Assembly: GCA_013365325.1 (NCBI GenBank)
Contig: JABVXV010000180.1
Coordinates: 1 to 64,000 of the forward strand
Direction: 5' to 3'
Length of the DNA: 64,000 nt
Source: Dipetalonema caudispina
Lineage: Eukaryota > Nematoda > Chromadorea > Rhabditida > Onchocercidae
The stretch's first letter is position 1, and the number at the start of each line of letters is the position of its first letter. The notes under the pieces are model-generated. The model saw only the letters and a list, made by a program, of their open reading frames with translations, had not been told where the DNA came from and searched no databases. Of this stretch, positions 38,244 through 52,600 are shown one piece after another. Made by a program: the position numbers and the translations under genes.

Positions 38244-40080
38244 TCCATTTTATACGAAGACAAATGACAATAATTGTCCGATATTCTACAAGTTAATCGG
38301 CAAATTGATTATTTCAAAATGGTGTACTTGTTGAAATGTTTCAGTCGATGGTAACTTAGTTAAGATATTTGCTATTAAGGCTCAGTTATTAGTTTAAGAG
38401 AAAAATAAGTATTACTTTTAACATTTTTCATTAATGTTTCTTGATTTTTCTAAAATTTTCATTTTTTTTTTGAAAAGATTTAGGATTTTTTTAAAGTTTT
38501 ATATATTGATTAAAGCAAGGATGAAGAAAAATGTTTCAGGTAAGGAAGTTTAAAAGCAAATATGCGAACTTTATAGCATTATTTTAATTTTCCCTAAATT
38601 TATTTTCATCAACAACTATTTGATTGGTATGAAACAATAAAATTAAATATATTAATTTTTAAATGCTAGCATTCTGAATTTTGACTATAAAATCAATTGA
38701 GATAGCTAATGTAATTGCTAAAATTGTTCAATTTCAACGAATAATACTAAAGTGTAATGTTTGAATTTTTTGTTTAGCAGTTCCGCTTCCCTATTATTGA
38801 TATACAATATTGCATTACTTATTTGGTATATAAGTTTTCAAAAAATTCCATATTTCTATACTTTTTTGATAAAATATGGGAATAATCCATAATTTTTAAG
38901 AAGAAACTACCATAAGCAAAGATAGTACCGTTTCATTACCTCTAATTAATTACCATTTATTAAATTATCTTTGTTTTTGCTGCTTGTTACTATGTAACTT
39001 AACTATTGCAGCATGCTTTGATAATTTAATTTTTAATAAATAATGATATTCAAAAATTTCATCCATTGATCCTTTAAATTTTTTTATTATCTTTATTATT
39101 TGTCATTTCTTATATCACAGTTATTTTTTTAACTACCATTATGAGACTTATCCTACGCAGTACACCTTCAAAATTTCATTTCAGATAAATAATATTCAAA
39201 ATATCGACTTACTGGTACTTCAAATTTATTCCTTACTTTAATTTATTAATTATCACTTTTTAAAGCACAATTATTTTTATTAGGCTATAATTATGCAACT
39301 TAGGCTATTACAACATATTTTTTTACATTTGTTAGCAATAGATAGCTCAGTTATTAGTAATTTTTTTGTTGATGTAGCAAAAATTTCAAAAAATAGTAAT
39401 GATATCTTTGTTTATCCTTTTCCTTTCCTTTTTTTTTCTTTTTTTTTTTTTGAAGCATAAGATAAGCATATTTATTATTAGCTTTACATTGAAGAGAATG
39501 GAAGAGAAGGAATGAAATACAATGATTTCATCTAATGTTAGTATCATATCTTCGAATTCAATTGTAATTTGAATAAATTTCAAAAAAACTTTTTTTTTTT
39601 TTTAATTAGTCGAACATTTCACTTCCCTTGTAATATCATTACAATTTCACGGTTTTTTTTTTTTTTTTTTTTCATTTTCAAGTATGAATTTACAAGTTTT
39701 TCATTTATCAAAGAATTCAATATTATAGTTCATTTTAAATAAAAAAAAGAGAAAATTAAAAACTAACTTATGTATGGGATATTTTGTCAATTATTTAATA
39801 ATAGCAAATAATCAAATTTATTTGATTATTTTTTGGAATGTATAGCTGTGAGATAAAAATATGTAATATGATTTTCGTCTTCCTCCAATAAATCTGTCAT
39901 CCTCATCTTATCCTTCTCCAATTATTATCATTATATATGATTTATATTAAAAAAAATTCTTTAAATTTCTTTTTTTTTCCTTTTTCATTTTTTCTCTTTG
40001 ATTTCTAAATTTATTTCTAATAAGCTGTTTAACATCTCGTATAGCAGCTAATTTGTTTCTTGCTTGGGAAATAGTACTTT

Positions 40081-40081
<1 letters not shown>

Positions 40082-40160
<79 letters not shown>
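40082..40160. repeat. Poly-T tract of 79 bases
   Basis: Uninterrupted thymines, the longest homopolymer in the window. True length may differ because assemblies and reads slip in such runs. The minus-strand poly-Lys frame across it (40048-40269) is not a gene. Confidence 0.95.
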
Positions 40161-40669
40161 CATTTCCTTTTTCATCTTCTTCTCTTTCTTGAGTGATTAA
40201 AGCCTTCTGTAAATTTATTAATACATTGATACATTCATCGCGTAAACTTAACTTGAAATTTTGAAGCATAATTTAATCCTAACTTTAGACTTTAATTTAT
40301 TACTAAAATTCGAATAATTTTTCGATAATTTTCATTCTTTAGTTGTTTATCAAAATTGTTTAGTTGTACAGTAAAGTGATAGTTTATTGATATCATTGCA
40401 TATTTCGTATACTTTTTGTTTTTTTTTTTTTCATTTTCTAACAATGTGTTGCATTAGTTGTGTAATTTTTGTTTAATTATTGCATAGCTAAACAATTTTA
40501 ATAAACTTATTTGTATGATTATTTATCAATTTCTTCAAGGTGTTAACAAAATCTCAAGAATTTGAAACTATTTGTAGGGAATGACATTGAATTTTTTTGC
40601 TTATGATTCGCAATAACATTTCTGCATAATTTCAGTTTTTTTTTTGCTCACCTTCTAGCCTCGATTTGA

Positions 40670-41472
40670 ATGAGAGATTTGACGAATATACGTCTCATTA
40701 ATGATAATTTGAAATTTGAATTCGGATTTAAAGAAATCGATAATTTAATTAATTTCAGAGGAAGTGCTGAAATTGCAAGTGGGCTAATACCTGAGCATTG
40801 TTTTGGCATGAAGAGGAGTTATCACTTTTTGGGTGACGAATCAACCAAACCCGGTCAATCCTTCGTTATACGGTTAGTTTACGGTTTCCAATGCATGCAA
40901 AGTGGATGATACATTGTTATCAATTTCTATTCCATTATATTTATCTATCGGAGATAAAAAATCCATCTGTTAATTTGAATTTCATAAATATTGCTGTTTA
41001 TATTTAACTAAAATATAGATATCTAGAATTTCTTTACACTCAGATTTCCTTTTTTTTTTTCCCATCTTTTTCTAAAATCTCCAAAACAATTAACATAAAA
41101 CAAACGATTATCGAATACCATTTTGTTTTATAAATCAAAATAAAATTCTCTTGATTCATTTGTGGTAATTTTAAACATTTTAACGAAACAACCGTATAAA
41201 AATCTTAAATAAACGTGTGACTAAATCTTTTTTTGCAAATAATCCATCAATTTTTGTGACTAATTTACAAAAAATTCTACTCAAAATATTTGAAAGCTAT
41301 TTTAATTTTACAATTTTTTTATTGTTTCAAAAAACTTATTTGCTTTTTTTTTTTTTTTTTTCAATCAAAAGTTCAGTTAATGTCTGATACTGCTAACACA
41401 GATCGCATTTCTATTTGTAACGATTGTCGAAATCCTCCTGATTTACTGGAAATAAACTTTTCATGCTTGTAA
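40670..41472 (+). CDS. Tentative two-exon small gene, weak galectin-like half domain
   Basis: Exon 1 starts at ATG 40670, 11 bases after a TTCTAG acceptor at 40658, and runs to about 40876. Exon 2 begins at about 41377 (or 41372) and ends at TAA 41470-41472, with AATAAA overlapping the stop at 41471-41476. Composition is less biased than nearby sequence: GLIPEHCFGMKRSYHFLGDE, KPGQSFVIR, then SDTANTDRISICNDCRNPPD. PGxxxVI...(A/T)xxDRxSI resembles the first half of galectin carbohydrate-recognition domains, but the sugar-binding His and Arg of HFNPR align to Glu and Ser in LEINFS, and the second half with its Trp is missing. The best donor (GTTAGT at 40873) does not fit the phase of either acceptor; GTTTAC at 40877 or GTTTCC at 40884 do. 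An acceptor TTTCAG also ends at 40758. It could be a truncated copy, a pseudogene or part of a longer gene. Confidence 0.35.
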
Positions 41473-42342
41473 TAAAAAAATAATAAATAAACTTCTCATT
41501 CGTTTAATAAATGAAAAATCATTTTATTACTTCATCTCTATGTTATAAAATATTACAATTTATTATATTTTAGTAGTTCATAATTGGAAAAATTTGCAGA
41601 AATTTTTTGCTTTTCAGTGAATTACAAATTTAGATTGAAATTTAAGTCTAAAAATTAGGAAGTTAAAAGAAGAAAAAGAAAAAAAAAAAAAAACAAAACG
41701 GAAATAAAATGTGCCAGTTAAAAGGAAGTATTATGAATGAATGAAGTAAGCAATGAAATGAGAAACCATTCGTTTTGACAGCATATCTAAATGTTCCACA
41801 GAACTAACATTTTTTTTTTTTTTTTTTTTTCTTATCCTTCTCAAGAATTTGTGAAACTTAACAAAATTAATTCTTTGCTTTTTTTTTTCTCTTCCTCCTA
41901 TTGTATGTATCAACTAGCTTAAATGTTAGTTATCATTGATCATTCAAATGTTATCATATATCTAATTGGTTTATCTTTCATGATTATATCACATATGCTA
42001 TTTGAAATGATATAATTTCCACATTTATTAAATGTTTTATTCTATTTGGTAAAAGTATAAATTTCATTTCTTTTTTTAAATATTTCATGATTATTGTTAT
42101 AATTTTTATTTACATTATTTCATTGAAAGTATTGAAAAAGAATAATTCATTTCTTATTAAACATAAAAAGTTACATGTAACAGATCGGAATTCATTCTGT
42201 TAGAATACAAATCAATGATAGCTGCTATCATTCTCGGGGAAAAAAAAAAATAAAAATAAACTTTATCATTGCATTTCAAATAAAATTTTTACAAGAAATA
42301 ACATATACAAACCATAAATTTTAACAACTTTACATTCATTTC

Positions 42343-42543
42343 GTCTTCTTCTTCTTCTTCTTCTCTTTTCCTTTCCATCATTTTTTTTTTTCTTTTTTCT
42401 CTTTTTCCTTTTTTCCTTTTTCCTTTTTTTTTTTCTTCTAACAAAATCAAAGTGATCAAAATGAATGAATGGTGCAACCACTAACTTTATCCTCTCTCTT
42501 TTTTTTTCTTTTTCTTCTCCCTCTCTCTCTCTCTCTCTCTCTC
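42343..42543. repeat. Pyrimidine-rich tract with (TCT)n, (TTTTTC)n and (CT)n
   Basis: Long pyrimidine stretches: TCT repeats at about 42343-42363, T/C blocks to 42437, and a pure CT run at 42520-42543. The middle (about 42438-42490) is ordinary sequence. Minus-strand Lys/Arg/Glu-rich frames here are repeat artefacts. Confidence 0.85.
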
Positions 42544-42969
42544 ACATCATCTATCAAAATCATTCCATTTCTATTTCCGTCAGTTAAACTGTTCAAATTC
42601 TTTCTTTCTGATATTAGATATTCGGTGCAATTTTTAGCGAAATTTTTGCTTGAAAAAAAAAAAAAAAATTGTAGAAGAAACAAAAAGAGGAAAAAAAAAA
42701 AAAAAAGAATGAAGAGGTTGACGTTCATCAAATGTCCCTTAGAATTCTAACAGGTCAATCCGAAATTGTTATCGTTTTGCGCATTCATTATTCATTTTCA
42801 TTTCTTCAACAAATTTTTATTTCATTTTTTTTTTTTTTTTTTTTTTTTTTGAATTGTCAACGAAATTTTTCTAACCATAAAAAGAAAAAAAAAAACAAAT
42901 AAAAATAAAGAAAAGGAAAGAGAAACTACCATTTTCATTCATCTTTTATAAAATATCAATCGAAAATAT

Positions 42970-43032
42970 CATACATATGTATGTATCTGTGCATGTGTGT
43001 ATTTGTATGTGTATGTGTATGTGTGTGTATGC
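42970..43032. repeat. TG/TATG-rich simple repeat
   Basis: Imperfect alternation of TATG, TGTG and TGTATG units between unique sequences. Confidence 0.75.
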
Positions 43033-46000
43033 ATTAATTAGCATTGTCTGTCTATTCATCGATTTATACATTTTAGCTAATATTTTCAAGATAGGTAGTT
43101 AATTGCTATGTATATATATATCATTTTAAAAAAGTTTTTTTCTTTTTAATTTTTGGCATAATCATAACAAATCAAATATTCATGTTATTATCGAAATAGA
43201 TTTGTAATTTGCAAATTAAAAGTGTAACTTTCGTTATTTGATCCAAAAAAAATAATTAAAAATATTTTTGAGAGAAAGAATAACAAAAGGAACAAATGAT
43301 TCCTACCAAAAAAAATGTACGAGCATTGAACCATCATCAAAGTATTTCATCATTTCTACTGAAATTTTTCCTATCAGTTATTTCAAATTGGCATTAAGCA
43401 ACAGCAATCAACAATATATTTGTCTTTTTTTTTTCTGGATTTTCTCGAAAAAAAAAAAGTTACAAGAAAGTTTTTTGGTAAGTTAATTTCCGTTTTTTTT
43501 TTTTTGTTTGTTATGTTGAAAACAAAAAAATATTTCGATATAAATATTATCTATTACTTTCGTTTTTTTTTTTTTTCTTAGAATTTTCCTTTTTTCTTTT
43601 CCTTTCCATAAAAAAAAAAAAAGAAAATCAATGTTGGAAGCAAAGAAATGCTAGAAATATTATTTAACATTATGTAGTAATATTTCAACTTAATATTTTT
43701 CTGAAACACTTTTAAACTTCTCCTACAAAACATTATTTATTTTCAAGGTAATATCATTATTTTCATTATTTCCATTAATATTATCAGTTGGAACGTTTGT
43801 TAATGATAGGGATAGGAATGATGATGGTAATAATGATGATAATATTGATGGTAGTAAGCAAATACTTCCAATATTCTATCACTCCAAGAGTGAAAATTTT
43901 TCATTAAGCATAACATATCGCACAATCCCATACATTCTAAAATTGTATTCACTCAACAGATTTATAACTTTTTCCTGCCAGTTGCTCACTTATTATTTCT
44001 AATCTGGAATATCCAAAATAGGTAAGAAATCAGTTTTTTCTTTTCCATTTTTTTTTTCTCCTCAATCAATTTATTTCATTTAAGCCAATCATCAAAAGCA
44101 AAAGTGGAAAATTATGATATTCTATTCTATGCGAAATTTTTTGAATTCTAACAAAGAAATTTATAAAATTATCAAATGTATTCCAGCACATAGGATATCG
44201 TTTTTTTTTTTTTTTTTATTCTTGCACTATGAATAGCAGCTTATTCCAAAATTATCCTGCTTTAAAATTCCTAGTTGTTAGATTGATATAGTTTTCATCA
44301 AGATTGCTATAAATGTAGGATATTGATAATTGAGTGCAATTACTTGCTCGAAAAAGATTTTTCAACATTAATTCAAATATATCTAACTTATCCTGCAAAC
44401 TTATAACAATTTTTCAAAGTTTCCCAACAATATCGCTAACGAGCTACTCCTAAAGAATCATTAAACAAAAATCTTTGGCATATATTTATCAATAGATGAG
44501 AAAATGATAAGAAATATGCTAATTTCCTGTATGCTATCGTCAGTAAAGTAAATCTTTTTCCGTATGCTATCAAAAAAAAAAAAAAAAAATTTGCAAATCA
44601 TTTTTCAAATTTTGCTTAAATCCATTATCCGAAATGATGTGAATCAGCTGATTTACTATTCCCTCCTGTCTTTTAATCCTACAATTTGCCAGTAAATTTA
44701 GTACTATTGTAAATTTTTAAAAATAAAACCACCAATTCTCCTCTTCAATCCTCATAATACATATAATGTTGCTGTCATCAAGAAATCATCAAATGATTGG
44801 CCGATTGATAATTTAAAAAAAAAAAAATGCAAACATGCTTTTTGCATTAGCATAGTTATCATTGGGATCATCAATAGCATCTTGTTATCATTTATCAGCA
44901 TTCTGTTATTTCTTTACCTAATCTTACTTATAAATATGCTAATCATGCATGATTTACCGTATTTATCATCATAAATATCACTGTTACAAAGATGGCAAGC
45001 AAATAAAATGAACAGTTTCGAAACAAGCAAAGAAGTTCTGCAGGGAAATTTTGCTGATTCATGATTTATTATGAAATTTTTTGTTACATTTCAAGATGAC
45101 AGTTAATTGTTGACTCAGAGATCATTATTTAATCAATGAAACGAAAGAAATTTTTTGTTTAGGATTTTTTCCATACCCATGATAACATCAGTAAGCCTAT
45201 CATGCCAAATTTATCGTTTCCTTTTTAGTTGGTAAACTAAAAATTGATAGAGTGCAGACAGAAGAGTAATTTAATATTTGATAAAAACTTCCCATAGCGC
45301 TCTTTACCTAATCAGCGTTGTAAAATACCATATATCAGTATTGATTTCATTACTTTCGTCTCGTTGTTTTGCATAAAATTTCTTCGTTTGTCTTTTTTTT
45401 TTTTGTCTCGATTAGGAAATATTTCAGCGAACTTTTTGTTTTCAAACTTTTTTGATCAACTAAATTAATTGTTTGTACTTTGCATTACTACTTTTTATCG
45501 TTTTACATTCTTATCACTTTACTTTTCTCCCATTTTCATACCAGTCAAATACTTTATTCAATATGCACCTCAACAACTTAATGCATACAGCTTGTTAGTA
45601 AATTATTCATTGAACAATTCAGAAAAGTTTCACTCTATTCAAAAAAAGTCAGCTCAAGTTTTGCTATCTTTTCGTAACAAAGTTAATTCCATTAAAAATG
45701 CATCACTTTTTATCATTCCGTTGACTGGATATTGTGATGGAAAATCCGGAATGGCAAAATGCTAGTGTTTATCATAAATTTCTATCCAAAATGTATGGAA
45801 ATTTAGCGTTAGCCCATAATGCTATGCAAAATAAAAAAATAGTAGAAGGTGACAAATGCGAAATCATAGAAGTTGGTAATAGGAAGAAAAAATTAAGAGA
45901 TGAAATTTAAAGCTATTTCCAAATTTGTTGATAAAATGGTAAAAATTTCCAGTTTTGGAATTTTCATTCGATAGCTCTCTTCTATGATATAAAATGATTA

Positions 46001-49000
46001 CATAAATGCATGAAACGATCAAATCAGTTTTATCCGCCGTCATTCTTTTCTATCTGTCTATTTCCTGTTTGTAATATCACTGTTGGAAATTCCAATTGAT
46101 TAGTTATCTTGATAAAAAATCGGAGTTATTTTTCTTCTTTTTTTTTTTTTTTTGTTAAAAAGAAAGAATACAAGAATCATGCCTGAAGTAAAAAAAAGAC
46201 AGAAAATTCATTTGATGATCATCAATTTATGATTCATTCAAATTCCTTGCAGAATTAATTCATAAACAAACGAAATATTTTCGTATTTTATGTTGTCAAC
46301 TGTTTTTTTATTTTTATTTCTTTTTTTTTTTTTTTTGTAACAAAATGTAATAATACAAAAGTAATTTAAGAATAAGATTTTTTATAACAAAATTTGAAAA
46401 GTTCCCTTCTTTTAAAAAAAATTTTTTTTAATCAATTAATATAAGATTAAGGAAGTTTGTAGTTAAAATTTATTTTAACAGGTTACATGGTGCTTTCGAA
46501 TTTTTTCACTTAGCATTTCAGGATATCCTTCTTGGCTTTTTTTTGTATTTCATTCGAAATGAAAAGCAAATTAATTTTGTACAACTTATCCTTGCACCAT
46601 TGTCATTTCAACTTCATTTTATCTCTCTTTTAAACTTTCTAGTTTCTACGCATTTTCCATTCCTTTTCTTTTTTTCAATCTTTTTTCTCCCCTTTTAAAT
46701 GGCCAAATTCCATTTCACCCAATTTCTTGAACTCGCTTTCTGTCAGATCGAATCATTGCAAAACACTGCAACTTTTTAAATGCACAAACATTTTGTTTAA
46801 ATTATCCAAAAAACTGTTGCAATTTTGCTTAAACGCATTGCTAATGCGAAACACATTGGCAAAACTTAAAATTTTTATATATTACAAATTTCAAATCTTC
46901 ATATATTTCCATTAAACTATTTAAAATTCAAATCTTTACGTATCCTTCATATTAATTTTGTATTTTTATAGTTAATATGGATTGTAATATTTTGAAAAAT
47001 TCCAACACTTCCACTTTTAATTTGATTTACCAATTTCCAAATTATTTAATAATTCTATATTATGAATACAATTTGAATATTTGTAAAATTACTGCTGATA
47101 GAATCGCTCGACAATGCAAATAAAGATGGCATAAATATTTATAGTATAAATGAAATTATAATTTAAATTTTGATTTAGTACTATTAATTACTTCATATTT
47201 CCAAATATTAAGTAATATTTATTCCTAAATATTACTTAATATTTTAAATATTATTTCTAAATATTAAATAATATTTATTTCTAAATATTATTTATGATTT
47301 TTCATTCTCTTTTAGGTCGTTTATGAGTATTTCATCAAAGACAGAGTTTAATGTGGAAAGTTCATTCATCAATTTTTCTTTTCTTCTAAAATATCATCTA
47401 AAGTATTTTCAAATGTAATCAACAAAAAGTTGAACGATTAATTCTCATTTTCACCGACATAACCAGAACTAGAAAACCGGTTTTTAATTGATACCACCAT
47501 GTACATCCATATAACATCACTCCAGCAATAGCAACATCAACAGCAGCGATTACTTATTACATTCGTCATTGATTAATCAGAAAAAAATCCGGAATGCTTT
47601 CCGGTTATTTTAATTTACTTTCTTTATTTTTATTTTGATTATTTCTTTAAAGATTAATTGCACACTTTTTTCCCTCTTTTTTATTTGTTTATTTATCAAT
47701 CTATTCACAATTTTTTTCCTTTATATATTTTACAGTCAGTTTAATAATAATTAAAGTTACATGCTGGAATTTCTAATTTATTGGTAATTAGTTGTTATCA
47801 ACCAATTTGGCTTCATGATTTACATATTTTAAATCCCGAAAAAATTTAATTTTACTATGAATTTTAATCAGCTTGGATATTATTTCATTTAATTTTCATT
47901 AGCCAATGACAGTGAATCTATAAGGTACAAATATTTGGGATAAATTAATATTCTACTATCTGAAGATGATATATTAGTCCATCGATCGTTTCATTTTATA
48001 GTATCATTTATAAATAACAGTAATGAGATATTCTCGTAATACTTTTATGAAAAATGAAATAGTTGAAAAGTTAACCAAAAGAGAGGAGAAAAAGATAGTA
48101 ATCTTGTCAAATTGGAAATTTGCACTGGTATCAGAGGGAGAGAGGGAAAGAAGTAAAGGCCGATTTTTGGCGAATTTGAAATTTCTCCAAGAGCTATAAA
48201 TTCTCTAATAAGTTCCTCCCTCAAATTGTCTCATTTATTTACTCATTTGCGAATTTACCCCAATTTTTTTTCCTAGGCTTTTAAATTGACCAAAGGTCAA
48301 AACATGCTTCCCTTCTGCATCATTCCTCTATTTCATTCCCATATATCATTTCAGCTTTTATTCACTTTTTTTTTATAATTTAATTTTTTAATTTTCAACC
48401 TGATTTTCTAGATTTTAATAATTTGAATTTCTGTATTACCATGAGTTTCTTTTTTCTTCTTAAATAATGTAGTAATTAGGTTTTTATTTCATAATTTATA
48501 CAACTATATGCCGATACTTTTGGATATTTTGATTCTTTTTTTTTTTGATTAAATAATATTTCAAATAAGTAAAATTACTGAAATAGCTCTCTCAATAACT
48601 TCTCATTAATTGTTTGATTCAGAATGTTGTTTTCTATAAAAATAAATGTTATAATATTAGTGTCAACTGAAATAGTGGCAATTAGTACTATTCGATCCTT
48701 AAAAGTATCGGGTAGTGATGATATTTCTTCTTTCTTCCCATTATTTTGTTTCGTTTGCTTTTTTGTCTTCTTTTTCATTATCGTAATTTATTTTCAATGA
48801 ATTAAATGATTAATCAAATTATATCAATTCGTCATATTCTCTTTACGCTTTATGATAATACAACAATAGCATCGTTACAAATAAATAATTAATTTGTAAA
48901 AGTTTGGAAGTAAACGAAAGGAAAAATAGATTTAAATGAAATTGAATGAGTTTGTTGATTAATTTATTTGTGGCATTATTGTTTGCAAATTCACTTTTAC

Positions 49001-51704
49001 TTGTTAAAGTAAGCAATTTTTTTTTCCAGCTAGATCATTTTCAATTCCAATTTTATTCGTTTTTACGATTGAATGTAGGACCGAAATGATTAGTATCTTT
49101 TTTTTTTTTTTGCATGAGAGAAATTTTAATGCATAAGAAATGTACAGAAACAAATAAATGATGTTTAAGCATCTGTGGCATTTCAAAGCGTATTAGTAAT
49201 TTTTAACTTTTTTATTATTTTTAAAGCAATTGAAAATTCAATGATTGGAAAATTTTCATGGTGTCAAATAGCATTATGAAAGACGAAAAAAGAAATTGTT
49301 ATCTATTAAAAATTGGCAAAAATTGTCTTTAACTTATAATGCTTTGAATATTTCCTTAACAGCCTTCCCTATATTCAATGTTGATAACAAATATTGAAAA
49401 AATGGAATGAAAAGTCAGAAGTATTGAAAATATTTTAAGAAAAAACAAGATATAAATTGAAATAATCAAATAACCTTTGACTTTTGATTTATTCTAACAT
49501 GCCATCAAGAGTGAAAAGAGAATTGACGAAAATTTGACAATAAGCAACAATTTTGCAACCTAATAGAAGAACGATAAAAAAAAAGAAATTTCATTACAGT
49601 ATTACAATACATCTATCACTTTTGGAAAAAAAAAAAGAAAGAGAAAAAAGAAAAAGAAAAAACGAAAAAAAATAAAGGCGAAAGATTTTTATTGTCTTCA
49701 TTTTCAAAAATTTATGAAAAAGATTTGCGCTATTCGAAAAATTTGCATGATATCGAAATTAATAGAAGGTCAATGACATTGCCATGACAATTATTTATCT
49801 TATCTGCTGTATTTTCATCGTTCTATTGTTATTAGAGAATCTTTTTTATTTTTTTTTTCTTCTGTAGGGAATAAATTTTATTTGAAAATTTCAATAGTAT
49901 TTTTTCTCATATAACAAAAAGTCGATTAACACTTACTCTTATTTTGTTTCAAACATATTCATAAATTTATTTTGTTTCGTTTTTTTCTTCTGCTTCGCTT
50001 GTATTTTTCTTGTTCTTTGCAATGTCTTTTTTATTGAAATTTTTTTCCTATTGAAAAAACATTTTACTATATTTAAAATATCTGATCATAACGTTGAAAT
50101 AGTTATGGTGAATGGATGAAATTTGAACCAAAAACACGTCAATTTATTAATGACATAAATATCAATGAAGCTTGTGCCGATAATATGATATAGCCAAAGA
50201 TATTGCCAAGTAATCACAATTTCAATTTTATGGCAAATATTAAAATGCACCTTATACCAAGAAAAAAGAAAACTTAAAATGGCCTTAGTAAACGTTGGGA
50301 TAGTATTCCTTATGTCATTGTACTATCATTAAATTAATTATTATACTTTCATTGTTAACTAATGAAAGATAAAAAAGTGCATAAAAATAAATAGCTTAAA
50401 GTATTCGTTTCAAATTTCAAATTGTAGTTTGAAATAATTGCATTTAGTTTAATCGACCACAATTTCATAGCGTTTTATCAAATTTTTCGTGAATTTTCTA
50501 GTCGGTGATATTCTTGACAAAGAGAAGCCAGGAAAACAACAAAAAAATGTATTATTTTACAATTCCTAAACAAAACAGCTATTTGTAAAAGTAAATAGAA
50601 AAGGTTGAGAAATGACACTTCCTATTTTCTCTTTCAGGATGTATAAAAATTATAAATCATATGATTGTTTTCGTCTTCTTTCGTAAATTTCTATGCATTT
50701 TTAAGCAAAAGCAGTATAAGCTGAACGAGAAAGATCAAAACAAAAAAAAGAAAGCAAATTAATAGCGAAATATTTTAATTTGGGAAAGTGTTTGTTTTTA
50801 TTTTATATTCGAATGAATTATTAATTTTTCTCTTTTTTGATAATTTTTCAGCCTTTTAGTTCTTCTTTGATAACTTCTCAGTATTTTAGCTTTTTTAGAT
50901 AAATGTAATCTATAAGACATATCGTAAAAGTCGAAGGTGTACCAAATGTGAAGATTAAAATTGTAAAATAAATCAGAAGTTTTATTATTTTTTTAAAACA
51001 CAGCATTATTTCGTTGAAAGTGATTTTTTTTAAAATTCATTTAAAGATATAATTTGAAAAGAAGTGAAAATTTCCACCTATATATATATATATATTTACT
51101 CATTCATCATATATTAATAGATATCAGTCTTGGGAAAAAAATTTAATTGAATTTATCAAGCTTAGTTCGGGAAAAAATAAAAACAAGAGTTAAACATATA
51201 TCTAAAATATGCCTAACAACTGAAAACTTTGTTATTGAACTCTCAAACTTTTCAAAATAAACAAAAATGAATTTTTTAATACATATATACATTTTTATAA
51301 GGAAAAATTTCTCAAAAAAAAAATTGAAAACAAAGGAAAAAAAAAGAAAGAAAGAAAAGGAAGGTGAAAAATTCATTCTTCTTTTTGATGCAAACTGTTG
51401 AGATTATGGAAATTTTCTTTCGAAAAATGAAATCAAAATGATGCACAAAATATCACATAGTTTTTTCTTATTGATACTGAAAGTAATTAAATTGCTATAT
51501 TTCAATTTGAAATTATCTCAATAATATCTATACCTATACCATATTAAAGAGTAAATGAAAAACGAGTTATAACTGCTATAATAAATGTTAAGTTAAGCAC
51601 TTTTAATCATTTAGGACAATTATTATCAGTCACATTTAGAAAGAAAATGGCACACTTTATTGAATGTTGTTAGGCAACTGTTTCGTTGCAATTTGCAATT
51701 AACA

Positions 51705-51735
<31 letters not shown>

Positions 51736-52405
51736 CAGTAATGAATTGACAGTGATTGCATCATTTGTTCATGTTTTCTCTTATCTTTTTATTCCTCATT
51801 TCATCATTTATCAAATAACCGATTCAATCAGTAATAATATCTTTTTTTTCCATTGCATTTTTCTTTTTTATATCAGATATGCATATCCATTTACAATTCT
51901 TTTTTTTTTTTTTTTTTTCTTCCATTACACTATTTGATTCATTCCTTTTACTCAACCTATTTACATTGTTCATTTTATTTTGGCATTATATAAAAAGTCA
52001 AAAAAGAAAAGGAATATTAATAATGGGAATTAAAATTTTTTCCTTTTTCTTTACCGCTATTTAAACAAATATTATTACCAACTATTGCAATATTTTAGTC
52101 CGAATATTTGTGTTCCAAAAAAAAAAAAAAAGAAAAACAATGAAAAGTAAAAAAAAAAGATGACAGTATGAAATGTTTATTATTTTATTTTGTTCAGTGA
52201 TTCATTTTTTTTATACAACAAATAAGATTTACAAATTTAAAATATTTAAACATAAATTCCCATCTAAAATTTAAGCTTTAAGATTAAAAATAAATTCGAA
52301 ATAATATTTAGTTCAGTAAAAGAACAAAAATTTTAGTTTTTACATTCTTTTTCATTTCATAATAATATCACTTGTAACTGATTATTTCCTTTTTTTCTTC
52401 AAATC

Positions 52406-52478
<73 letters not shown>

Positions 52479-52498
52479 TAATAATAATAATAATAGTA
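52406..52498. repeat. (AAT)n microsatellite
   Basis: About 30 AAT units with a single AAC interruption near the end and an AGT unit at the right edge. Confidence 0.95.
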
Positions 52499-52600
52499 AA
52501 AGAAATCTTACCATAAGAAATTTGAAACAAAAAAAAATAAAATTCAAAATGTGCAAAAATAAACTCTTAAAGTATCAACCAATAACAAAAATAAGATTTA

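Larger units (their letters stand above)
30516..40656. other. AT-rich intergenic region without recognised genes
   Basis: No exon with convincing composition, splice sites or homology was seen on either strand in about 10 kb. It holds A/T homopolymers (for example around 31110, 34603, 39651), the TACCTT motif cluster, a three-copy repeat at 38123 and the 79-base poly-T. Frames such as 32530-32802 and 34890-35207 are AT-rich and Lys/Phe-rich, open on both strands or dominated by A runs. Confidence 0.5.

Noticed and set aside
45469..45765. 98-codon frame ending GYCDGKSGMAKC
   Set aside because: Slightly more protein-like than its surroundings, but no family match and no clear gene structure; not enough to call.
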